The notes under the pieces were generated by a model. That model was not told the DNA's origin, ran no database searches, and saw only the letters and a list, made by a program, of their open reading frames with translations. This document shows positions 33,072-42,409 of a DNA stretch of 64,000 bases, one piece after another. Within the stretch, counting starts at the first letter, position 1; every line of letters begins with the position of its first letter. The stretch comes from Geobacter sp. OR-1 (lineage in GTDB: Bacteria; Desulfobacterota; Desulfuromonadia; Geobacterales; DSM-12255). The translations under genes and the position numbers were made by a program. The stretch is from assembly GCF_000813145.1 (NCBI RefSeq), contig NZ_BAZF01000002.1, positions 1 through 64,000 on the forward strand. The letters run 5' to 3'.

Positions 33072-33734
33072 TTACTTCCGGAATTTCCTTCGTGCCAGAC
33101 CGAGACCGGCAAGGCCAGCGCCCAGAAGAATGATTGTTGACGGCTCCGGAACCGGGGCGGAAGTACTATTGGAACCTATATTGAAGCCATGCCAGAATTC
33201 ATTCGGCCTGATATCGAATGACAGACTCGTATATGCCCCATCCAGTTGCAGGATGCCATTGTACTCCCGACCGGTGAATATATTGCCGTTAACGGTATAG
33301 CCTGTGTAACCCCAATAATTGGGGCCATAAGATATAACATCAATGGTCCCCTGGCTGTTTGTGAAGGCGTAACTAACAGGGAGTCCGCCTTGGCCCACGC
33401 TGACCAGTGCAATATATGGGTCTACAATAGCTTTGGAAAATGTAAGAGTTACTGAACCGGTTCCCCATTCCTGCACCATGTCAAACGGTTTCAACCCTGC
33501 ATAGGTTCCGGAAGGAGATATGCCCCCGGTTGACCCGTTATTGTAATAATAATCGCCCTGTACATAAGCCCCGGCCATACCTGCCAGCGATACATTGATA
33601 ATGTCTGAGCCAATTGTCAAAGTTCCCGTACCGGTACTGCCATTCCAGTCTATCCAGGATGTTGCAAAAGCGGTGGACGAGATAAGCAGTGCAGCACTGC
33701 TGGCGGCGATTATGCGAGCTATTTTCTTAAACAT
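33072..33734 (-). CDS. PEP-CTERM sorting-domain exported protein
   Basis: A 220-residue secreted protein with a signal peptide (~1-24, ending STAFATS) and a beta-rich, Gly/Tyr/Asn-rich body. The latter includes ALVSVGQGGLPVSYAF and repeated YYNNG/NYWGYTGYTV patterns. The C-terminal PEP-CTERM signal PVPEPSTIILLGAGLAGL is followed by RRKFRK. It should be exported, then cut and processed by an exosortase at the envelope, as in EPS-forming bacteria. A clear sigma-54-type promoter lies 44 bases upstream of the start and a strong terminator follows, so it is a single-gene unit. The body resembles PEP-CTERM proteins of unknown role. Confidence 0.88.
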   Translation of the reverse strand: MFKKIARIIAASSAALLISSTAFATSWIDWNGSTGTGTLTIGSDIINVSLAGMAGAYVQGDYYYNNGSTGGISPSGTYAGLKPFDMVQEWGTGSVTLTFSKAIVDPYIALVSVGQGGLPVSYAFTNSQGTIDVISYGPNYWGYTGYTVNGNIFTGREYNGILQLDGAYTSLSFDIRPNEFWHGFNIGSNSTSAPVPEPSTIILLGAGLAGLGLARRKFRK

Positions 33735-33775
33735 TGATTGTCCCCCTCATTTATAAAAGCTTCGTCTTGCAGGTA

Positions 33776-33793
33776 TTGCAAACACAGTGCCTA
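33776..33793 (-). promoter_or_regulatory. Sigma-54-type promoter of the second PEP-CTERM gene
   Basis: Minus strand TAGGCACTGTGTTTGCAA: GG at 33791-33790, exactly 10 bases, GC at 33779-33778, matching GGCAC and TTTGCA of the consensus. A transcript would start near 33767, about 33 bases before the ATG. Confidence 0.7.
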
Positions 33794-33885
33794 ATTTTAT
33801 CTACTTGAAATTGTTGAACTATTTGATTTTGAGCTGGCTAATATTTAGCGGCTTGGAAAAAAATCCGACAGGGGGGGGAAATTAG

Positions 33886-34020
33886 TGGAAAGTGGTCCGC
33901 TATGAAAACATGTATCGGCTCTGCTACATCCGGGGTCCCGAAGGAATTCTCATCGGGCTCGCCCAACAGCTCGGGCAGCAGGCTTCCCGAGAGAATCCCA
34001 TAAGAAAAACTAAAAAATGA
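33886..34020 (+). pseudogene. 3' fragment of a VOC (glyoxalase/bleomycin-resistance) family gene
   Basis: Immediately after an in-frame stop, 44 codons read VVRYENMYRLCYIRGPEGILIGLAQQLG and a polar tail (partly listed). This is the characteristic C-terminal strand and metal-ligand glutamate region (RGPEGI) of VOC-superfamily proteins. No upstream coding sequence or start is present, so this is a remnant. The ~280 bases between 33735 and 34099 outside this fragment hold only the sigma-54-type promoter. Confidence 0.6.
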
Positions 34021-34099
34021 GGAGCCCCCCATATTTCTGAAGCAATCCCCAGAGACGACAGGAGAGGCAAAGGGCAGGCGTCCCTCTGTTAAGCGCTCA

Positions 34100-34798
34100 T
34101 TACGCGTGTGTCGTTCTCTCCTCCATTCCGCACAGTATCCGCTGTCCGACCCAAGCGCAGCTTTTACCTGTTGCGGCCAGCTTCCTCGACTGTATCAGCG
34201 AGGTTACGTGCAGCATGATAAAGAGCGGCACAAGGAATGCCGGAATCAGGACTAGGGGAAGCCGCGCCATCGGGAATGTGGTGATCGTCTCCGATATCCC
34301 GATACCGAGGTACGCACTGAGCGCCCCAAGACTGACCGCGGTCACGAGGTCTAGTATCCCCAGCAGGTTCCATGCACGGTATGCTTTGCTTTTCACGAAG
34401 TCGGGCCGGTCTCTGAGCGCGCGTATGACCCATGCCGCAGTAATGCCGATGGCCATGTCTCCAAGACCGGCAGGCCAAGCAAACAGGCCCGGCAGCACCC
34501 CGTAGGCATAAAGGGCAATGAACCCAAGACCACCGAACCTCCATGCCTGGATGCCGGCAGCGAACTGAAGGTCCGTCGACAATACTAGCTCACGGAACTG
34601 AGCCACGGACCGGTACGCGGCGAGGAACACTATTATCGGTGCCACAACCGCTATAAGCAGTGGTATGGGTGGGATGCCAGGTTCGCGTGCAAACGTCTCG
34701 TTTGCGCCGAGGATCAGGACAATCGCGAGCCATGCGAGGAGCATGACCCAGAGAACTGGCTTTGTCTTATTGCTATCTTCTATGATATTGTCTGACAT
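34100..34798 (-). CDS. Unrecognised integral membrane protein
   Basis: A 232-residue protein with about seven hydrophobic helices: ~14-33, 44-62, ~88-104, ~108-125, ~145-165, ~178-200 and a short final one. The loops are charged (RDRPDFVKSKAYRAWN). The N terminus is polar. There are no catalytic motifs that I recognise. Preceded by GGAG before the ATG. It stands alone between the VOC fragment and the efflux operon. Confidence 0.65.
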   Translation of the reverse strand: MSDNIIEDSNKTKPVLWVMLLAWLAIVLILGANETFAREPGIPPIPLLIAVVAPIIVFLAAYRSVAQFRELVLSTDLQFAAGIQAWRFGGLGFIALYAYGVLPGLFAWPAGLGDMAIGITAAWVIRALRDRPDFVKSKAYRAWNLLGILDLVTAVSLGALSAYLGIGISETITTFPMARLPLVLIPAFLVPLFIMLHVTSLIQSRKLAATGKSCAWVGQRILCGMEERTTHA

Positions 34799-34910
34799 GG
34801 CACGTATCTCCTTCTGTCTCTATTTTAGCACCATGAAGGCAATTGCTGAAACCTCCATCTTAGCCGGTGACGTTTGAAGTTTGGGTCCGACCGTGACGCA
34901 GTGAAATAAC

Positions 34911-34922
34911 GAAACCGGTTTC
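34911..34922. promoter_or_regulatory. Perfect palindrome upstream of the efflux operon
   Basis: GAAACCGGTTTC, a 12-base perfect inverted repeat, followed 17 bases later by TTGACAATTATAAAAT. It could be an operator; no regulator gene is adjacent. The 34799-35043 interval otherwise holds no gene. Confidence 0.3.
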
Positions 34923-35043
34923 AGCTGCAAAATCAGCACGTTGACAATTATAAAATAGCACTTTCTTTTTGTCAGTGGACCACCAAAACCCCTATTGCAT
35001 GCATGCTGACCATCTGTATAATAACGTCCCGGAGGCATCTGCC

Positions 35044-35109
35044 ATGATCGACATCGAGAATAGCGCCGGTCTCTACCAAGATCCGCTGCAGGACGGGAGA
35101 AAGAGATGA
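35044..35109 (+). CDS. Possible 21-residue leader peptide of the efflux operon
   Basis: ATG preceded by GGAGG at an 8-base spacing opens 21 codons (MIDIENSAGLYQDPLQDGRKR). Its TGA overlaps the start codon of the first TolC gene (ATGA). The strong ribosome site and stop-start overlap suggest translational coupling. Confidence 0.4.
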   Translation: MIDIENSAGLYQDPLQDGRKR

Positions 35110-36374
35110 CGAGAACCGTCTTCATCACCTTATTACTCTTCTACACTACAGCCCTCACTGCCCATGCCGTGCAGCTTACCCTGGCAGAGGCCCTGGTCAA
35201 GAGGGCTGCAGCAAGCCGGACTCTGAAGATAGCGGATTACGATCTGCAGATAGCCGGTGACAACGTGCAGGCCAACCGTAGCGGCTACCTCCCGCGCGTG
35301 GACCTCCAGGCGGGGTACACCGCCCAGCAGGCCCCCCAGGCGGTCAAGACGCCGTTCGGTTCGTTCGAGTCCCAAGAAGCGGACTACGGTTTCCTGAACC
35401 TCGGCATCACCCAGATCCTGTACGACTTCGGCCGAACCGGCGCCCGCTACGACAAGGCCCGCGCAAACCTCGAAGTGACCCGCTTCGCCTACAACAACCA
35501 GGAACAGAACGTCTTCCTCCAGACCGTGACCTCATATTTCCGTATTCTGCAGGTACAGAAACTCCTCAAGGTCGCCGATGAAGAGGTTGCGCAGATGACC
35601 GACCACCTGCGGACCGTGCAGAACCTGTACGAGCAGGGAGCGGTAACCCGCAACAACCTGCTCCAGGCGGAAGTGCAACTCGCGAGCAGCAAGCAGCATC
35701 GCCTGGAAATCACGAATCGACTGGAAAACGGCTGGCTCGACCTTAACGATCAGATCGGCGAGCCGCCGGAATCCCGCACAGTGCTGGTCGAAGATACGCG
35801 GATCGAGCTGGCCGACCTCGACAAACCGGCGCCAACGGCGATTGCCATGCGGCCGGAGATCCGGGCGCAACGCAAACTCCTCGACGCCGCTGAACTTGAG
35901 ATCAGGGAGATGCGCACCGGCTTTTATCCCGAACTCTTCACCAAGCTGGGGCTCGATTATGTGCAAAACAACAGGATAAAGGAACAAACCATCATGTCGG
36001 CCACCGTTGGACTGAGGGTCAATCTTTTTGACGGCCAGGCGACCACGGCCCGCTACCGCCAGGCGATCAAAAGCCGGATGCAGATCGAGGAGCGGCTCCG
36101 CCGGATGGAATCAGATCTTGCCCTGGAATACCGGACCGCGGTCAACGACACCAGGGTTGCGCAAGAACGGATAACCGTCACCGAAGCCTCCATAAGGCAG
36201 GGCGAAGAAAACCTCCGCATCAACAAGGACCGCTACCTGGAGCAGGTCGGAACCGCCACAGACGTCATTGACGCCCAGACCCTCCTGACCCGGATCAGGA
36301 CCGAACATTTCCAGGCGCTGTATGATTACCAGGTGGCCCTGGCAAGGGTGAAACGGGCGCGCGGCGAGCTATAA
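35106..36374 (+). CDS. TolC-family outer membrane channel protein (first)
   Basis: A 422-residue outer-membrane efflux protein with a signal peptide (~1-20, ending AHAVQ). It has two internally similar halves of long amphipathic helices and short beta segments, as in TolC: YGFLNLGITQILYDFGRTGARYDKA in the first half and ATVGLRVNLFDGQATTARYRQA in the second. It forms the trimeric outer-membrane exit duct for the RND pump encoded downstream. Its start overlaps the stop of a short leader frame. It is the first main gene of the operon, 112 bases ahead of a second TolC-like gene. Confidence 0.9.
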   Translation: MTRTVFITLLLFYTTALTAHAVQLTLAEALVKRAAASRTLKIADYDLQIAGDNVQANRSGYLPRVDLQAGYTAQQAPQAVKTPFGSFESQEADYGFLNLGITQILYDFGRTGARYDKARANLEVTRFAYNNQEQNVFLQTVTSYFRILQVQKLLKVADEEVAQMTDHLRTVQNLYEQGAVTRNNLLQAEVQLASSKQHRLEITNRLENGWLDLNDQIGEPPESRTVLVEDTRIELADLDKPAPTAIAMRPEIRAQRKLLDAAELEIREMRTGFYPELFTKLGLDYVQNNRIKEQTIMSATVGLRVNLFDGQATTARYRQAIKSRMQIEERLRRMESDLALEYRTAVNDTRVAQERITVTEASIRQGEENLRINKDRYLEQVGTATDVIDAQTLLTRIRTEHFQALYDYQVALARVKRARGEL

Positions 36375-36486
36375 CCCTTATGGTAGGTTTCTGCCTCAAA
36401 TCCCAAGCTTCTTATTGACTATACATTCCGTAAAGTGCAAACTTCTGTATTTCCCGACGTAAAGCACTCACAAGGAGGAATAAAGA

Positions 36487-37992
36487 GTGAAATACATGAT
36501 CACGGCTGCTGCCGTATCCCTTATGCTGACAGGCAATGCAGACGCCCAGGAAAACCAGCTGAAACTGTCCCTTAAAGAGGCAGTCAAGTTTGCCGTCGAA
36601 AAAAACCTCGATGTCAAGGCGGAACTGTATAACCCGGCACAGGCAGAGGCCGATATCCGGAAAAACCGGGCGATATACGAAACCCATCTGACGCTGGACA
36701 CAAGCTATGAGGACTCGACCACCTATCCGGCAAGCACCGTTGCCTCGGGAAGCGTTTCATCCTACGAACAACAGCAGTTCAGGCTGTCTCCGGGGATCTA
36801 CCGGCTCGTTCCCACCGGCGGAACAGTGGGGCTTACCTTTGACAACCTCTATACCAGCAGTAATTCCCAGTCATCGTTCGCACTTAAGGATTACTGGCAA
36901 TCGGACCTGACGCTCACATTCAACCAGCCGTTGCTGAAGAACTTCGGCAGGGACAGCACGGAGCTGAACATCCGGGTTGCGGAACTAAGCAAAGACGCCT
37001 CAGTAAAGCGTTTCAAAACAAAGCTGCTGAACGTGGTTGCCCAGGTGAGAACCGAATACTACCAGCTGCACAGCCTCAGAGAAGATCTGGTCTCAAAGAA
37101 GACATCTCTGGAACTGGCGCAACGGATTCTGAAAGAAACGGAAGCCCGCGTGAAGGCAGGGGTTCTTCCGGCCATGGAGATTCTGAATGCCCAGTACGGG
37201 GTATCATCCCGGGAAAAAGATCTCATCGATGCCGAAAAAGCGGTGCGGGATGAGGAGGACATCTTGAGGGTGCTCCTCCAACTAGACGGTTCCGCGGATA
37301 TCGTCCCTACAGATCTGCCGAGCCGGGGGGAATATGCGATAACCGAGGAAGATGCGATCAAAAAGGCGATTTCGGGACGTCCCGAACTGGATGACCTGAA
37401 GAGCCAGCTTGTATCGAGCGAGATCCAGACCAAGGTAGCAAGGGATCGGACCCTGCCTGATCTCTCGCTTGCCTCAAGCGTTGCGGTCACCGGTCTCGGG
37501 CAGACCTACGGACGCGACCTGGAACGGACCGGTTCGGCGCAGTACCCGGTCTGGAGCGTGGGTCTCAAACTCGATTACCCTCTGGGAAATCAGGCGGCAC
37601 AAAACGACTATCTCAAGAACCGGCTTAAGACCGAACAGTTGCGCACCCAACTGGAAGCCCTCAACTCTTCCCTGACCAGCGAGGTCCGAACGGCAATCCG
37701 TGCCGTAACATCCAGTTACAAGCAGCTTGACGTTGCCGATCGGGGCAAGGCTTACGCCGAGGAGCGGCTCAATGCCTACCTGAAAAAGAGCGAGGTCGGT
37801 CTGGCCACGACCAAGGACGTGCTTGATGTCGAAAACGACCTGTCTACGGCCCGGACCAACCAGATCAAGGCCCAGGTTGCCTATACGAACGCCCTTTCGC
37901 AGTACCTGAAGTCAACCGGCGAATTGCTGGATCGGGAGGGGATTACAGTGAGCAGTGCCCAGGCAGACAATTTATATGACCGCACGAGGTAG
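36487..37992 (+). CDS. TolC-family outer membrane channel protein (second)
   Basis: A 501-residue TolC-like protein with a signal peptide (~1-19, ending GNADAQ). Two helical-barrel halves are visible through LKEAVKFAVEKNLDVKAE, TLTFNQPLLKNFGRDSTELNIR and VGLKLDYPLGNQAAQNDY. AGGAGG precedes the ATG. The stop is only 5 bases from the adaptor gene. It differs from the first TolC gene in length and detail, so the operon provides two distinct outer-membrane components for one pump. Which one docks to the adaptor cannot be told from sequence. Confidence 0.9.
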   Translation: MKYMITAAAVSLMLTGNADAQENQLKLSLKEAVKFAVEKNLDVKAELYNPAQAEADIRKNRAIYETHLTLDTSYEDSTTYPASTVASGSVSSYEQQQFRLSPGIYRLVPTGGTVGLTFDNLYTSSNSQSSFALKDYWQSDLTLTFNQPLLKNFGRDSTELNIRVAELSKDASVKRFKTKLLNVVAQVRTEYYQLHSLREDLVSKKTSLELAQRILKETEARVKAGVLPAMEILNAQYGVSSREKDLIDAEKAVRDEEDILRVLLQLDGSADIVPTDLPSRGEYAITEEDAIKKAISGRPELDDLKSQLVSSEIQTKVARDRTLPDLSLASSVAVTGLGQTYGRDLERTGSAQYPVWSVGLKLDYPLGNQAAQNDYLKNRLKTEQLRTQLEALNSSLTSEVRTAIRAVTSSYKQLDVADRGKAYAEERLNAYLKKSEVGLATTKDVLDVENDLSTARTNQIKAQVAYTNALSQYLKSTGELLDREGITVSSAQADNLYDRTR

Positions 37993-37997
37993 CATCA

Positions 37998-39230
37998 ATG
38001 CCTGAACCGCATTCCGCAGCAATATGCTCCGGCCGCAACCGTTCCAGTCTTGCCGGGAAGGTATGGCCTCTGTCAATACGGATCATTCTTGCCGCTCTGC
38101 TGGCCCTTTCGGTTTCAGCCTGCAGCGACGCCAAGAAGAAAGAGGCGCCCAAAGGCCGCCCTCCCTCCCCGGTGCTGACGGCATTTGCGGCGAAACAAAG
38201 CGTGCCGGTGCAACTTGAGGCGATCGGCAACGTGGAACCGCTTACGACCGTTTCCGTAAAGTCGATGGTAAACGGCGAGGTGACCAGGGTCCATTTCAAG
38301 GAGGGGCAGGATGTCGCCAAGGGGCAGCTGCTGTTCACCATCGACCCGCGACAGCCGGAGGCAGCGCTCAGGCAGGCGGAGGCGGCCATAGCCAGGACCA
38401 GGGCCCAGCTGGTAAAAGCGAGGACCGATGCGGACCGTTACGCAAAGCTGGTAAAAGACGGGATTGTGACCCAGGACCAGTACGAGACCTATAGGACCCA
38501 GGCCGACTCTCTCAGCGCGGACGTCTCGGCCCAGGAAGCGCTGATTCAGAACCTCAGGGTCCAGCTCTCCTACTGTACGATCCGCTCCCCGCTGCAGGGC
38601 CGGACCGGCAACCTGATGATACACGAAGGAAATGTGGTCAAGGCCAACGACTCGATCTCCCTTGTGACCATCAACCAGATGAGCCCGATTACCATCGCGT
38701 TCAATATCCCGGAAAAGGAGCTGATCCGGGTACGGCCGCAGCTGGCATCCGGCAATATGACCGTTGCGGCCCTGCCGTCAGGAGACATGGGCAAACCCGA
38801 GACCGGCAGGGTGACGTTTCTCGACAATACCGTCGATCCCGCAACCGGAACCATCAAGCTCAAGGCGACCTTCAGCAATGCCAACCGGCGGCTCTGGCCC
38901 GGCCAGTTCGCCACGGTGCGGATGACGCTCGCCACCCTTGCCAATGCGACCGTAGTACCGACGCAGGCCATGCAGACCGGGCAGCAGGGACAATACGTCT
39001 TCGTGGTCAAGGCCGACAATACCGCCGAACTCCGGCCGGTGAAGGCAGGTCCGGCCCATAACGGCGTGACCGTGGTCGAACAGGGGATAAATCCCGGGGA
39101 GCAGGTGGTCATAGACGGCCAGATGCGCCTGATACCAGGGGCACAGGTCACGGTTCGCAAGCAGGGTGAAAAACCCGGGCAAAGCCCGCCCGCACCAGCA
39201 ACAGCGCAAAGCCGGCAACCGGCACATTAA
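37998..39230 (+). CDS. RND efflux periplasmic adaptor (HlyD/AcrA type), lipoprotein
   Basis: A 410-residue membrane-fusion protein that links the inner-membrane pump to TolC. It has an unusually long N terminus before the signal helix, then lipobox LSVSACS with Cys42. The biotinyl-lipoyl half-motifs are VEPLTTVSVKSMVNGEVTRV and LSYCTIRSPLQGRTGNL, with a helical hairpin between (~105-165). The beta-barrel segment and C-terminal membrane-proximal domain (GQYVFVVKADNTAELRPVKAG) follow. Two bases separate its stop from the pump gene start. Confidence 0.93.
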   Translation: MPEPHSAAICSGRNRSSLAGKVWPLSIRIILAALLALSVSACSDAKKKEAPKGRPPSPVLTAFAAKQSVPVQLEAIGNVEPLTTVSVKSMVNGEVTRVHFKEGQDVAKGQLLFTIDPRQPEAALRQAEAAIARTRAQLVKARTDADRYAKLVKDGIVTQDQYETYRTQADSLSADVSAQEALIQNLRVQLSYCTIRSPLQGRTGNLMIHEGNVVKANDSISLVTINQMSPITIAFNIPEKELIRVRPQLASGNMTVAALPSGDMGKPETGRVTFLDNTVDPATGTIKLKATFSNANRRLWPGQFATVRMTLATLANATVVPTQAMQTGQQGQYVFVVKADNTAELRPVKAGPAHNGVTVVEQGINPGEQVVIDGQMRLIPGAQVTVRKQGEKPGQSPPAPATAQSRQPAH

Positions 39231-39232
39231 TC

Positions 39233-42200
39233 ATGAACATTTCCGACATCTTCATTAAACGTCCGGTAATGACCAGCCTGATAATGCTGGCGGTCATGAT
39301 TTTCGGTATCTTTGCCTACCGCCTGCTGCCGGTAAATGACCTGCCGAATATCGACTATCCCACCATCCAGGTGCGTTCCGACCTCCCCGGCGCCAACCCC
39401 GACACCATGGCGTCCGCGGTTGCCACCCCTCTGGAGCGCCAGTTTTCGACCATTGCCGGCCTCGATTCCATGAGTTCCACCAATGGCCAGGGGATTTCGA
39501 TCATTGTCCTGAAGTTTACCCTTGAGAAGAACATCGACGCGGCGGCGCAGGATGTCCAGGCCGCCATTTCCAAGGCTGCCCGGCAGCTTCCCCAGGACAT
39601 GCCGAGCCCGCCGTCGTACCAGAAGGTCAACCCGGCCGACCAGCCGGTGCTCTATCTCGCCCTCAGTTCCCCCACCATGCCGCTTTCGGAAATCAATGAG
39701 TTTGCCGACACCATCATTGCCCCCCGCATCTCCATGATCAACGGCGTGGCACAGGTCATGGTATACGGCTCGCAGAAATATGCCGTACGGGTGAACCTCG
39801 ATCCCAAGGCGCTGGCCAGCCGGAAGATCGGCCTGGATGAAGTTTCCGCTGCCCTGGAAAAATGGAACGTGAACATCCCGACCGGCGATCTTCAGGGGAA
39901 CCGGCAGGCGTTTACCATCATGGCCTCGGGCCAGCTCTACAATGCCGAGGCGTACAAGCCGCTGATCGTTGCCTACCGGGGCGGTTCTCCGGTCAGGCTC
40001 CGGGACATAGCCACAGTTGTCGACAGCGTCGAAAACGACAAGGTCGCAGCCTGGTACAACACCAAAGGGAAATCGACGCGCGCGATCGTGCTTGCGGTCC
40101 AGCGTCAGCCCGGCACCAACACGATCGAGGTCGTGGACAGCATCAAGCGGCAGATTCCCGGATTCCGGAGCCAGTTGCCCGGCACGGTCGATCTGAACAT
40201 CCTGTTCGACCGTACCATATCGATCCGCGAGTCAGTGGCCGATGTCAAATTCACCCTGCTGCTCACCATCGGCCTGGTCATCATGGTGATCTTCCTGTTC
40301 CTGCGCAACATCTCGGCAACCGTTATCCCGAGCCTTGCCCTCCCCCTTTCCATCATCGGCACCTTTGCGGCCATGTACGGCTTCGGCTTCTCGGTCAACA
40401 ACATCACCCTGATGGCCCTGACCCTGTCGGTCGGTTTCGTTGTCGACGACGCCATTGTCATGCTTGAGAACATCGTGCGGCACATGGAACATGGCGAAAC
40501 ACCGCTGGAAGCCGCATACAAGGGGTCAAAAGAGATCGGCTTCACCATCCTCTCCATGACCATATCTCTGATCGCGGTCTTCATCCCGGTCCTGTTCATG
40601 GCCGGAATGCTCGGCAGGATGCTGCACGAATTCGCGGTCACCATCACCATTGCCATCCTGATCTCCGGGGTCGTGTCGCTTACGCTGACGCCGATGCTCT
40701 GCAGCAGGTTCCTTAAACCGCCTGCGGAAGAGCGTCACGGCAGGCTTTACAACTTCATGGAGCGGTTCTTTGACGGCATGCTCCACCTCTATGAACGAAC
40801 CCTCAGCCGCGTGCTGAAGTTCCGTCGTCTGACTGTGGTAATAACCCTGCTGATGGCCGTGGCGACTGTCTGGCTGTTTACGAAGATACCGATGGGGCTG
40901 CTCCCTTCCGACGATATCGGGGCGATTTTCGCCACCACCGAAGGCGCCCAGGGGATCTCGTTCGAAGAGTTGAAGCGCCAGCAGCAGAAGCTGGTGGACA
41001 TAGTACTGCAGGAACCGAACGTCGAAGCGTTCATGTCATCGGTCGGCGCCACCGGCAGCAGGGTCGGCGGTAACAGCGGTTTCCTGTTCATGAAGCTGAA
41101 ACCCAGAGATGAGCGCAAGCTCAATGCCGACCAGATCATTCAAAAGCTCAGGCCCAAGGTGATGGGGGTGCCGGGCATCATGATGTTCATGCGGAACCCG
41201 CCACTGATCCAGCTTGACACGACCCAGAGCAAGGCGCTCTACCAGTTTGTCCTGCAGAGTCCGGAGACATCCGAGCTGTATAAGGCTGCCACCGAGTTCG
41301 AGATGAAGCTCCGCGGCCTAGCGATGCTGCAGGACGTTACCTCGGACCTGCAGATGAAGAACCCGCAGGTAAATCTGCAAATCGACCGAAACCGTGCCGC
41401 CAGCCTGGGGATCACCGCCGACCAGATCGAAAACACCCTCTATTCGGCCTATGGTTCACGGCAGACGACCACGATCTACTCACCGTCCAACCAGTACAAG
41501 GTGATCATGGAGCTGGAGCCGGAGTACCAGATGGACCCCACTGCGCTCGGCATGCTGTACATCCGCTCCTCTGCAGGCCAGCTCGTGCCGCTGTCGACGG
41601 TGGTTTCCCTGGAAAAGGGGCTCGGGCCGCTTTCGGTCAACCATTTGGGCCAGATCACCTCGGTAACGATCTCCTTCAACCTCAAACCCGGCACACCACT
41701 GGGGGATGCCGTTTCCGCCATAGAAAAAGAGGCAAAGGGTCTGCCGGCCGCAATCACCACCGGATTCCAGGGAACCGCCCAGGTTTACCAGGCTTCCACC
41801 AAAGGGCTGGCGCTGCTGCTGCTACTGGCAATTGTCGTCATCTATATCGTGCTCGGCATCCTTTACGAAAGCTACATCCACCCGGTGACGATCCTTTCCG
41901 GCCTGCCGTCCGCCGGACTCGGCGCGGTCATAACCCTGATGATCTTCGGCAAGGATCTCAACCTGTACTCTTTCGTCGGAATCATCATGCTGGTCGGTAT
42001 CGTCAAGAAGAACGCCATCATGATGATCGACTTTGCCCTGGAAGCGGAACGCGGCCAGGGGCTGACCCCGATGGACGCCATCTACCAGGGGGCTCTGGTC
42101 CGTTTCCGTCCGATCATGATGACTACCATGGCCGCACTCATGGGTACCCTGCCGATCGCACTGGGATTCGGCGCCGGCGCCGAGTCGAGACGGCCGCTGG

Positions 42201-42319
42201 GGCTTGCGGTCGTCGGCGGTCTGCTCCTCTCGCAGCTTCTCACCCTGTACATCACGCCGGTTGTGTACTATTACTTTGACCGGCTGCAAAAGTCCGCCAA
42301 AAAGATGTTGCGGCCATGA
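39233..42319 (+). CDS. RND-family efflux transporter (AcrB/MdtBC type)
   Basis: A 1028-residue inner-membrane proton-drug antiporter of the HAE1 family. It shows the typical start MNISDIFIKRPVMTSLIML, twelve membrane helices in two repeated halves, and two large periplasmic loops. The proton-relay region of helix 4 reads LSVGFVVDDAIVMLENI, and the second-half counterpart LVGIVKKNAIMMIDFALE. The presence of VVDDAIV with two adjacent Asp fits drug pumps rather than heavy-metal (CusA) pumps. The sequence style (NIDYPTIQVRSDLPGANP) is close to MdtB/MdtC-type pumps. Substrates are unknown. Confidence 0.95.
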   Translation: MNISDIFIKRPVMTSLIMLAVMIFGIFAYRLLPVNDLPNIDYPTIQVRSDLPGANPDTMASAVATPLERQFSTIAGLDSMSSTNGQGISIIVLKFTLEKNIDAAAQDVQAAISKAARQLPQDMPSPPSYQKVNPADQPVLYLALSSPTMPLSEINEFADTIIAPRISMINGVAQVMVYGSQKYAVRVNLDPKALASRKIGLDEVSAALEKWNVNIPTGDLQGNRQAFTIMASGQLYNAEAYKPLIVAYRGGSPVRLRDIATVVDSVENDKVAAWYNTKGKSTRAIVLAVQRQPGTNTIEVVDSIKRQIPGFRSQLPGTVDLNILFDRTISIRESVADVKFTLLLTIGLVIMVIFLFLRNISATVIPSLALPLSIIGTFAAMYGFGFSVNNITLMALTLSVGFVVDDAIVMLENIVRHMEHGETPLEAAYKGSKEIGFTILSMTISLIAVFIPVLFMAGMLGRMLHEFAVTITIAILISGVVSLTLTPMLCSRFLKPPAEERHGRLYNFMERFFDGMLHLYERTLSRVLKFRRLTVVITLLMAVATVWLFTKIPMGLLPSDDIGAIFATTEGAQGISFEELKRQQQKLVDIVLQEPNVEAFMSSVGATGSRVGGNSGFLFMKLKPRDERKLNADQIIQKLRPKVMGVPGIMMFMRNPPLIQLDTTQSKALYQFVLQSPETSELYKAATEFEMKLRGLAMLQDVTSDLQMKNPQVNLQIDRNRAASLGITADQIENTLYSAYGSRQTTTIYSPSNQYKVIMELEPEYQMDPTALGMLYIRSSAGQLVPLSTVVSLEKGLGPLSVNHLGQITSVTISFNLKPGTPLGDAVSAIEKEAKGLPAAITTGFQGTAQVYQASTKGLALLLLLAIVVIYIVLGILYESYIHPVTILSGLPSAGLGAVITLMIFGKDLNLYSFVGIIMLVGIVKKNAIMMIDFALEAERGQGLTPMDAIYQGALVRFRPIMMTTMAALMGTLPIALGFGAGAESRRPLGLAVVGGLLLSQLLTLYITPVVYYYFDRLQKSAKKMLRP

Positions 42320-42409
42320 CCGGCATTATCTCACCTTGCCGATGCGACATTTCGCGCTAGAATTTTCTCAGTAGATCTATTTTCCGAATCAACGACAGGG
42401 GGTCTGCTC

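Noticed and set aside
33838-34032. 64-codon minus-strand frame
   Set aside because: Antisense to the VOC remnant; no ribosome site or family.
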